6,988 bases of DNA from Actinomycetes bacterium (lineage in GTDB: Bacteria > Actinomycetota > Actinomycetes > Actinomycetales > Dermatophilaceae), in assembly GCA_023389095.1 (NCBI GenBank), contig JAEWFB010000405.1:1-6988 (forward strand), written 5' to 3'. Shown here one piece after another: positions 1-4,661 of this stretch; position 1 is the first letter of the stretch, and each line of letters opens with the position of its first letter. The position numbers and the translations under genes were made by a program. The notes under the pieces were generated by a model. It searched no databases. It was not told the DNA's origin and was given only the letters and a program-made list of their open reading frames with translations.

Positions 1-1
1 C

Positions 2-157
2 ACCGTGGCCGTCACCCGACCGACCTCCGCCCCGTCGCCCGTGCGCCGGGTCCGACCCGGCACCCCGGCCGAGCGGGTCGAGGCGCCGACGCCGTTCTGG
101 TGCTCCGTCGAGGTCTCCCGCCGGCCGAGCCGGCCCCGGGGCCCGGGCGGTCGCTGA
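2..157 (+). CDS. 3' end of an unidentified upstream gene (partial)
   Basis: This frame is open from the left edge to a TGA at 155-157 and gives 51 residues. Its third codon positions are almost all G or C (three A/T exceptions before the stop), which is the pattern of genuine genes here. The other forward frame through this stretch does worse on that test, so this is probably the tail of a gene starting outside the window. The peptide is rich in Pro, Arg, Ser and Val and ends in a basic RPSRPRGPGGR stretch, so it looks like a low-complexity cytoplasmic tail. No domain is recognisable. From memory, a small membrane protein (DUF6412) often precedes this kind of YidC paralogue and ends in a similar basic Pro-rich tail; that identity is a guess. 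The stop is 83 nt before the insertase start, so co-transcription is possible. Confidence 0.4.
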   Translation, partial: TVAVTRPTSAPSPVRRVRPGTPAERVEAPTPFWCSVEVSRRPSRPRGPGGR

Positions 158-207
158 CCCGACGCGTCGCACCCGCGCGCGCCGGTCCAGCCGACCCGAC
201 CCGTCCA

Positions 208-226
208 CCGGTCCGACCCGGACCGG
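208..226 (+). promoter_or_regulatory. Hairpin abutting the insertase ribosome-binding site
   Basis: CCGGTCC (208-214) and GGACCGG (220-226) form a perfect 7-bp stem with a 5-nt GACCC loop. The right arm runs directly into the Shine-Dalgarno run GGGAAGGAG (225-233), which precedes the GTG at 241 by 7 nt. The hairpin could end transcription of the upstream gene, modulate access to the ribosome-binding site, or be an operator palindrome. No U-tract follows it, so a classical terminator is not favoured. Its core, GGTCCGACCCGG (210-221), also occurs exactly at 49-60. Confidence 0.35.
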
Positions 227-240
227 GAAGGAGCCCTGCC

Positions 241-1059
241 GTGCCCGACCTGCTCTCACCCGTCGTCTCCGCCGTCGCCGCCGTCCTGACGTCGGCCCAC
301 TCCGCCGCGTCCGCGCTCGGCCTGGCTCCGGGCTCGCCCGCAGCCTGGCTCGTGGCCGTCGGCCTGCTCGTCGTCGCCGTGCGAACCGCCCTGCTGCCGC
401 TCACGATCCACGGGGTGCGCGCCGCCCACGCCCGGGCGCGGGCTATGCCCGCCCTGCGTGACCTGCGCCGCCGCTACGAGGGCACCCGCGACCTCGACCA
501 CCTCCGCGCCATGCGCGAGGAGCAGCGGCGCATCCACGCCGAGCACGGCGTCTCGTCGTGGTCGCTGGCCCCGGCCCTGCTGCAGCTCCCGCTCGTCTAC
601 GCGCTCTACCGCGTGGTGGCCGACCTCGCGAACGGCCACGCCGTCGGGGCGCTCGATGCCGGGCTCGTCGCGTCCGCGTCGGCGGCCTCCCTCTACGGGC
701 TGCACCTGACGACGCGCCTCGGCCCGGCGCTCGGGTCCGGCGCACCCGGGCTGGTGCTGCTCGGGCTCGCGGTTCTCGCGGCCGCCCTGACCCTCGCGAC
801 GCAGCGCTGGTTCACCCTGCCGAACGCCGACCTCACCGACGTGCCCGACGGCGTGGCACGCGTGCAGCAGCTGATGCCGTGGCTGGGCGCGGTCGGGGTG
901 CTCGCGGCGGCCGCGTTCGTGCCGGCGGGGGTGCTGGTCTACTGGGTGCTGACCACCGCGTGGACGTTCGCCCAGCAGGGACTCGTCGCGCGGCTCTGGC
1001 CGACGCCGGGCTCGCCGGCGGCCGGCCGGCGGGAGGCGCGGCTCGCCACGGCGGCGTGA
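241..1059 (+). CDS. YidC/Oxa1-family membrane protein insertase paralogue
   Basis: Probable polytopic inner-membrane insertase (272 aa). YidC/Oxa1/Alb3 proteins insert and fold membrane proteins, alone or with SecYEG. TM1 (about residues 35-56) contains VRTALLPLTI with Arg48, the position of the hydrophilic-groove arginine in Gram-positive YidC. Residues 57-107 are a charged cytoplasmic hairpin ending in EHGV, the counterpart of the family's EHGVNP motif. PALLQLPLVYALY (111-123) matches the family's LLQMPIFFALY segment. Further TM segments lie near 170-187 and 211-243, the last with FVPAGVLVYWVLTTAWTFAQQ-like features typical of family C-termini. The GTG at 241 is chosen because GGAAGGAG ends 7 nt upstream; the frame stays open upstream, but that part is not protein-like. 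It is not the main yidC: neither rnpA, rpmH nor a jag gene is adjacent, and the C-terminal tail is short. The substrate is unknown. Confidence 0.85.
   Translation: MPDLLSPVVSAVAAVLTSAHSAASALGLAPGSPAAWLVAVGLLVVAVRTALLPLTIHGVRAAHARARAMPALRDLRRRYEGTRDLDHLRAMREEQRRIHAEHGVSSWSLAPALLQLPLVYALYRVVADLANGHAVGALDAGLVASASAASLYGLHLTTRLGPALGSGAPGLVLLGLAVLAAALTLATQRWFTLPNADLTDVPDGVARVQQLMPWLGAVGVLAAAAFVPAGVLVYWVLTTAWTFAQQGLVARLWPTPGSPAAGRREARLATAA
1011..1033 (-). terminator. Possible terminator of the oxidoreductase gene inside the insertase 3' end
   Basis: CGCCGGC (1013-1019) pairs with GCCGGCG (1025-1031) around a 5-nt loop, and two more pairs (one a G-U wobble) extend the stem to 9. It lies 31-53 nt beyond the stop of the reverse-strand oxidoreductase and within the last codons of the convergent insertase. 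Only 4 nt separate the two stops, so any intrinsic terminator must lie inside the opposite gene. There is no U-tract, and GC-rich coding sequence forms such stems by chance. Confidence 0.25.
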
Positions 1060-1063
1060 GACG

Positions 1064-1504
1064 TCAGGCGGCGCGAGGCTCGAGGACGAACACCGGGATC
1101 TGCCGGTCGGTCTTCGTCTGGTACTCGGCGTAGGGCGGGAAGGCCGCGACGCACCGCTCCCACCACTGCTCCCGCTCGGCGCCGGAGAGCTCGCGGGCCC
1201 GCACCGGCGTCGTCTCGGTCCCGGCCTGCAGGTCGATGTCCGGCTCGGCCTGCAGGTTGCGGTACCACTGCGGGTGCTCGGGCGCCCCGCCCTTGCTCGC
1301 GACCGCCGCGAAGACGCCGTCGTGCTCGACCCGCATCAGCGGGACCTTGCGCAGTGCACCCGACTTCGCCCCCCGCATCGTCAGCAGCACGACCGGCAGG
1401 TGCTGGATGTGCACCGAGTCGGTGGTGCCGGTGCGCTCGATCTCCTCGACCTGCCTGCGCACCCAGTCGCTGGGGCTCGGGACGTACTCGCCGTTCATCG
1501 CCAT
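1064..1504 (-). CDS. F420-dependent nitroreductase-family (Ddn-type) oxidoreductase
   Basis: Small split-barrel flavin/deazaflavin oxidoreductase (146 aa) of the PF04075 family, which includes mycobacterial Ddn. Members use reduced F420 to reduce quinones, nitro compounds or other substrates. Visible family signatures: GEYVPSPSDWVRRQVE at the N-terminus; LTMRGAKSGALRKVPLMRVEHDG (about residues 41-63), the phosphate-binding GAKSG-LRK segment; VASKGGAPEHPQWYRNL (about 68-84), the HPxWYxNL motif; and YAEYQTKTDRQIPVFVLEP at the C-terminus, with the usual tyrosines. The length is typical. I chose the ATG at 1504 because homologues begin with a four-residue lead before GEY and a TAGTGT hexamer sits 7 nt upstream, suggesting a leaderless mRNA. 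The ATG at 1498 has GCGAGG at workable spacing and is the alternative. The native substrate cannot be read from the sequence. A hairpin separates it from the DUF3105 gene upstream. Confidence 0.9.
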   Translation of the reverse strand: MAMNGEYVPSPSDWVRRQVEEIERTGTTDSVHIQHLPVVLLTMRGAKSGALRKVPLMRVEHDGVFAAVASKGGAPEHPQWYRNLQAEPDIDLQAGTETTPVRARELSGAEREQWWERCVAAFPPYAEYQTKTDRQIPVFVLEPRAA

Positions 1505-1511
1505 ACCTCGC

Positions 1512-1517
1512 ACACTA
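1512..1517 (-). promoter_or_regulatory. Candidate -10 element of a leaderless promoter for the oxidoreductase
   Basis: The reverse strand reads TAGTGT, fitting the actinobacterial TANNNT consensus, followed by 7 nt (GCGAGGT) and then the ATG at 1504. This geometry would place the transcription start at or next to the start codon. No -35 match is visible; that position falls within the 1521-1550 hairpin. The GCGAGG could instead serve as a Shine-Dalgarno site for the ATG at 1498. Confidence 0.4.
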
Positions 1518-1520
1518 ACC

Positions 1521-1550
1521 CGGCCCGGCGCGTCGAGACGCGCCGGGCCG
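1521..1550 (-). terminator. Perfect 13-bp hairpin downstream of the DUF3105 gene
   Basis: CGGCCCGGCGCGT (1521-1533) and ACGCGCCGGGCCG (1538-1550) are exact reverse complements around a CGAG tetraloop. It begins 28 nt past the DUF3105 stop and lies wholly in the 74-nt gap before the oxidoreductase start. Position and strength fit an intrinsic terminator for the DUF3105 transcript. The U-tract is poor (GGTTAGTGTG follows on the reverse strand), as is common in high-GC actinomycetes. It implies the two reverse genes are separate transcription units. Confidence 0.7.
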
Positions 1551-1578
1551 AGCCGGTGGGACGGACGGTGGAGACGCG

Positions 1579-2322
1579 TCAGGCGGCGTTGGGCTCGGGG
1601 GCCGAGCTCCAGGGGTGCTGCTTGACGAAGGTCTCGACGACGTTGGCGTTGAGCCCGCCACACAGCTGGCGGTGGCCCATCTGGCTCTTGAGCTGCCCGG
1701 TCGACGGGTCGACGTCGGCCGACCAGTGCGAGAGGGCGTACTTCTTGCCGGCCGGGAACGCGCCGCGCGTGGTGTCCCACGGCACGACGAGGAACTTGCC
1801 CGCCGACTCCTTCATGGCGGTGATCTTCGTCGCCAGCGCGTCGAAGGCGGCGGCCTCGGTCTTCTCGACCGAGGGGTCGTACCAGAGGATCGTGTAGCCG
1901 TGCTCGAGGTTGTGCACGAGCGTCTCGACGGCGGGCACGTCGGCGGTGGTGTACACGCGACGCTTGTCGAGCGCCGGGGTGGCCAGGTGCTTGCCGCTCG
2001 AGGGCGGGATCGTCGAGTAGTCGACGTGGGTGACGTTCGGCTGGTTGGTGCCCGGGCCGATGTGCTCGCTCGAGCCCGTCGCGGGGTCGTTGGTGACCGG
2101 GTCGCACTGCGCCGAGGCGACGTCGCCGGAGATGGCGTCGATCGCGGCGTTCTTCTTGCTCTGCTCGCCGACGACCGCCCACGTCACGGCGGCCCCGATG
2201 ATCGCGATGACGGCGACGCAGGCCCCGATGACGACGAGGAGTCGGCGGCGTTCGGCCCGCTTCTGGGCCGCCTGCATGGCGGCGACGCGTTCGCGGCGGT
2301 CTCGGCTCGTCTCGCGGGCCAT
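1579..2322 (-). CDS. DUF3105 family membrane-anchored protein
   Basis: DUF3105 protein of unknown function (247 aa). Residues 1-27 are strongly basic and charged. Residues 28-51 form one hydrophobic segment, giving a signal anchor with the rest of the protein outside the membrane. The family core is clear: HVDYSTIPPSSGKH (99-112), then ETLVHNLEHGYTILWYDPS (133-151) with the conserved VHxLEHG signature, and FLVVPWD further on. The clustered His/Glu residues (H99, H112, H137, E140, H141) suggest metal binding, but that is inference. Cys73 and Cys221 flank the domain in the extracytoplasmic part and could form a disulphide; Cys35 lies in the membrane segment. The ATG at 2322 is supported by GGAAGAGGA just upstream; the long open frame further upstream is not coding. 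From memory, DUF3105 genes often sit beside DUF305 genes; none is present here. Confidence 0.88.
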   Translation of the reverse strand: MARETSRDRRERVAAMQAAQKRAERRRLLVVIGACVAVIAIIGAAVTWAVVGEQSKKNAAIDAISGDVASAQCDPVTNDPATGSSEHIGPGTNQPNVTHVDYSTIPPSSGKHLATPALDKRRVYTTADVPAVETLVHNLEHGYTILWYDPSVEKTEAAAFDALATKITAMKESAGKFLVVPWDTTRGAFPAGKKYALSHWSADVDPSTGQLKSQMGHRQLCGGLNANVVETFVKQHPWSSAPEPNAA

Positions 2323-2451
2323 CGGTCCTCTTCCTGGGGGGCTGGCGACTGGTCGGTCAGCCGTCGGGGCACGGGCAGGGGGCAGTGTGAGCTGCGTGGT
2401 GTCGGGCGCCGGTCGTGCAGGCGTCAACGACCGTGCCGAGTGTAAGCGAGG
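2323..2451. promoter_or_regulatory. Divergent promoter region between DUF3105 and DNA glycosylase genes
   Basis: This 129-nt gap must hold the promoters for both divergent genes. On the reverse strand a TTGACG hexamer (2422-2427) is a reasonable -35, but the sequence 17-18 nt downstream (CGACAC or GACACC) is a poor -10. TACACT (2439-2444, reverse) fits TANNNT and would give a leader of about 110 nt. On the forward strand GAGTGT (2438-2443) lies 8 nt before the ATG at 2452 and may be a leaderless -10. The reverse-strand GGAAGAGGA beside 2322 is the DUF3105 ribosome-binding site. No operator palindrome stands out. Confidence 0.35.
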
Positions 2452-3381
2452 ATGGTGTGCGTGCCCGAACCGCTCACCCGGCTGTGGCGCACGGACCGGC
2501 AGATCGCCCTTCGTGCGCAGCTCGGCGTGTTCCGGCGGGGCGCCGGCGACCCGACGTCGTGGTGGGGACCCGACGGCTCGACGGCCCGGGCCACCCAGAC
2601 GCCGGAGGGAGTCGGCACGCTGCACCTCGCGTGCCGTCCCGGCACGGGTGAGGTGCAGGCCAGCGCCTGGGGCCCGGGCGCCGACTGGCTGCTCGGGTCG
2701 GTCCCGGCGCTGCTCGGCGACGACGACGACCCGGAGGGCTTCGAGCCGGTCCACCCACCGGTGGCCGAGGCCTGGCGCCGGTTCGGGCACTGGCGCGTGC
2801 CCCGCTCGGGCCTCGTGCTCGACGCGCTCGCCCCGGCGGTCATCGAGCAGAAGGTCACCGGCCAGGAGGCCTTCAGCGGCTTCCGGACGCTCGTGCGGCG
2901 CTTCGGCTCCCCGGCCCCGGGCCCGTTCCCGCGCCTGCAGGCACCGCCGACCGCGGCGGCCTGGGCGGCCGTCCCGTCGTGGGCCTGGCTCCAGGCGTCG
3001 GTCGACGGCGCGCGCTCGCGCACCGTGGTGCGGGCCGCGGGCTACGCGGGACGTCTCGAGGAGGCGGCGCGGCTGCCCCTCGACGAGGCACGCCGGCGAC
3101 TGCGGGCGCTGCCCGGGGTCGGCGTGTGGACGTACGCCGAGACGGCCCAGCGGGCCCTCGGTGACGCCGACGCGGTGTCGTTCGGCGACTACCACGTCGC
3201 GAAAGACATCGGCTGGGCGCTGACCGGTGTGCCGGTTGACGACGCCGGCCTCGAGGAGCTGCTCGAGCCCTACCGTGGCCACCGCTACCGCGTCCAGCAC
3301 CTGCTCGGCCTCGCCGGCCACCACCGCCCGCGCCGCGGGCCCCGGATGGCGCCGCGGACCCACCTGCCGACCCGACGCTGA
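2452..3381 (+). CDS. DNA-3-methyladenine glycosylase family protein (HhH-GPD, AlkA-like)
   Basis: Probable base-excision repair glycosylase that removes alkylated bases from DNA (309 aa). Numbering from the alternative GTG at 2461: residues 1-110 form the AlkA-like N-terminal part; VIEQKVTGQEAFSGFRTLVRRFG (127-149) matches the glutamine-containing helix that opens the HhH-GPD fold in AlkA (ILGQLVS); LRALPGVGVWTYAETAQRA (214-232) is the helix-hairpin-helix DNA-binding motif; and FGDYHVAKDI (241-250) holds Asp243 at the position of the catalytic aspartate of AlkA (Asp238). There is no Cys-rich Fe-S motif, so this is not an endonuclease III or MutY type. The start is uncertain: ATG 2452 could be leaderless, whereas GTG 2461 has AGCGAGG about 9 nt upstream. 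The C-terminal 20 residues are basic and Pro-rich. It lacks the Ada methyl-acceptor domain, so the symbol alkA is not assigned. Confidence 0.88.
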   Translation: MVCVPEPLTRLWRTDRQIALRAQLGVFRRGAGDPTSWWGPDGSTARATQTPEGVGTLHLACRPGTGEVQASAWGPGADWLLGSVPALLGDDDDPEGFEPVHPPVAEAWRRFGHWRVPRSGLVLDALAPAVIEQKVTGQEAFSGFRTLVRRFGSPAPGPFPRLQAPPTAAAWAAVPSWAWLQASVDGARSRTVVRAAGYAGRLEEAARLPLDEARRRLRALPGVGVWTYAETAQRALGDADAVSFGDYHVAKDIGWALTGVPVDDAGLEELLEPYRGHRYRVQHLLGLAGHHRPRRGPRMAPRTHLPTRR

Positions 3382-3454
3382 CACGACACGGGCTGTCCGG
3401 GCGGTGCGGACCGATTCGGCGTCGCGGGCGCGGGGTGCGTGCCACGCTGGTCGG

Positions 3455-4627
3455 GTGCGCGTCCTCTTCTCGACGACGGCGGGCGCCGGGCACTTCGGCC
3501 CGCTCGTCCCGGTGGCGCAGGCGTGCGCAGCGGCCGGGCACGAGGTGCGGGTCGCGGCACCGGCGTCGTTCGCGGCAGACATCGCCCGGGCCGGCCTGGC
3601 CCACGAGCCGTTCGACGACGTGCCCGGCCCGCTGATGGAGGCGGTGTTCCGAGAGCTGCCCGGCCTGCCCGAGGACGAGGCCAACCGGCGCGTCCTGCGC
3701 GAGGTCTTCGGTCGCCTCGACGCCCGGCACGCCCTCCCCGGAGTGCGTCGCGTCATCGCCTCGTGGCGTCCCGGCGTCGTGGTGCACGACCCGGTCGAGC
3801 TCGGCTCGCTCGCGGCGGCCGTCGCCGAGGGCGTACCGCACGCCCAGGTGGCGATCGGCGTCGCGCGCATGGCCCGCTGGGCGGCGCCCCTGCTCGACGA
3901 GCCGCTCCGCGAGCTCGATGCCGCGTCGGGCCAGGCCGAGGGGACGCTCGCGGCCGCGCTCTCGGGCGAGACGACCTACACGTCGGTGCCACCCGGGCTC
4001 GACGGCGACGTGCCGGCGGGGTCGCCCGTCGTGCGCTACCGCGTCGCGGCCACGACTCCGGCCGACCCGGGCACGCTGCCCGCTGAGTGGGGCGACCCGG
4101 ACGCCCCGCTCGTCTACGTGACGTTCGGTTCGGTGGCCGGCAACCTCGGGCACCTCGGTCACGTGTACCCGGCGGCGCTCGCCGCCCTGGCCGACGCGCC
4201 GGTCCGCGTGCTGCTCACGACCGGCCGTGGCGTGGACCCCGGGTCATTGCAGCCCTGGCCGACGAACTCCCATGTGGCGCAGTGGTGGCCGCAGGACGAC
4301 ATCATGTCGCTCGCTTCCGTGTGCGTCGGCCACGGCGGTTTCGGTACGACGATGTCGGCACTCGTGGCCGGTGTGCCGCAGGTGGTGGTGCCGCTCTTCG
4401 CGAGCGACCAGCGGCTCAATGCCGAGAGCGTCGTGGCCGCGGGCGCGGGGGTGGGGCTGCTCGGCGGTGCGGCCGACCTCGGCCACCTCGCCGACGCCGT
4501 GGGGCAGGTGCTCGCCGCGGACGGCTACCGCGCGGTGGCGAGCGGGCTGGCGGCCGAGGTGGCGGCGCTGCCGGACGTGTCGGTCGTCGTCGAGTCGCTC
4601 GAGCAGCTCGCCGGCGCTCCGTCCTGA
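3455..4627 (+). CDS. UGT/MGT-family glycosyltransferase (GT1, GT-B fold)
   Basis: Cytoplasmic glycosyltransferase that probably moves a sugar from an activated nucleotide donor to a small hydrophobic acceptor (390 aa). The N-terminal Rossmann domain opens VRVLFSTTAGAGHFGPLVPVA, with His13 at the position of the catalytic base. The C-terminal donor domain starts near VYVTFGSVAGN (220-230) and carries the UGT signature: HVAQWWPQDD (273-282), VGHGGFGTTMSAL (291-303), then GVPQVVVPLFASDQRLNA (306-323) with Asp318-Gln319 contacting the sugar. This is the macrolide glycosyltransferase/YjiC-like layout. The GTG at 3455 is chosen because the family motif begins right after it. There is no clear Shine-Dalgarno; CACGCT lies 6 nt upstream, suggesting leaderless translation. 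No biosynthetic genes are adjacent, so a detoxification or lipid/terpenoid glycosylation role is as likely as natural-product synthesis. It follows the glycosylase gene after 73 nt with no terminator seen. Confidence 0.9.
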   Translation: MRVLFSTTAGAGHFGPLVPVAQACAAAGHEVRVAAPASFAADIARAGLAHEPFDDVPGPLMEAVFRELPGLPEDEANRRVLREVFGRLDARHALPGVRRVIASWRPGVVVHDPVELGSLAAAVAEGVPHAQVAIGVARMARWAAPLLDEPLRELDAASGQAEGTLAAALSGETTYTSVPPGLDGDVPAGSPVVRYRVAATTPADPGTLPAEWGDPDAPLVYVTFGSVAGNLGHLGHVYPAALAALADAPVRVLLTTGRGVDPGSLQPWPTNSHVAQWWPQDDIMSLASVCVGHGGFGTTMSALVAGVPQVVVPLFASDQRLNAESVVAAGAGVGLLGGAADLGHLADAVGQVLAADGYRAVASGLAAEVAALPDVSVVVESLEQLAGAPS

Positions 4628-4661
4628 GCCGCCCGAGCCACCTCGGCTGCCGTGCGGCTCA
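4625..4661. terminator. Bidirectional terminator containing both convergent stop codons
   Basis: TGAGCCGC (4625-4632) pairs exactly with GCGGCTCA (4654-4661). An inner stem CCGAG (4633-4637) with CTCGG (4642-4646) stacks on it around a CCAC loop, leaving a one-sided 7-nt bulge (4647-4653). The outer arms begin with the TGA of the glycosyltransferase and end with the TCA that is the reverse-strand stop of the thioesterase. The whole 31-nt gap is therefore hairpin, and it would act on transcripts from either side. No U-tract is present. Confidence 0.6.

Noticed and set aside
100..240. Longer insertase start with about 47 extra N-terminal codons
   Set aside because: The extension is Pro/Arg-rich without a membrane segment and overlaps the better-supported upstream gene tail. 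GTG 241 has GGAAGGAG 7 nt before it.
12..404. Reverse open frame of 130 codons at the left edge
   Set aside because: Third-position GC is poorer than in the forward frames, the peptide is low complexity, and it runs antisense into the insertase.
1615..2445. Forward open frame of 276 codons antisense to DUF3105
   Set aside because: Repetitive Val/Gly/Arg/Asp composition mirrors the codons of the real reverse gene; no start signal or domain.
3382..3454. Search for a terminator or small RNA between glycosylase and glycosyltransferase
   Set aside because: No stable stem-loop of more than a few pairs was found, so the two genes may share a transcript.
1579..3870. Reverse open frame of 763 codons running through DUF3105 and far upstream
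   Set aside because: Only the part from 2322 down shows the DUF3105 fold and has a ribosome-binding site. The rest is antisense to the glycosylase and glycosyltransferase genes, with low-complexity Arg/Ala/Pro content typical of stop-poor GC-rich shadow frames.
2873..4162. Reverse open frame of 429 codons antisense to glycosylase and glycosyltransferase
   Set aside because: No recognisable domain, Arg/Gly/Ala-rich composition, and both sense genes have complete family motifs with proper third-position GC.
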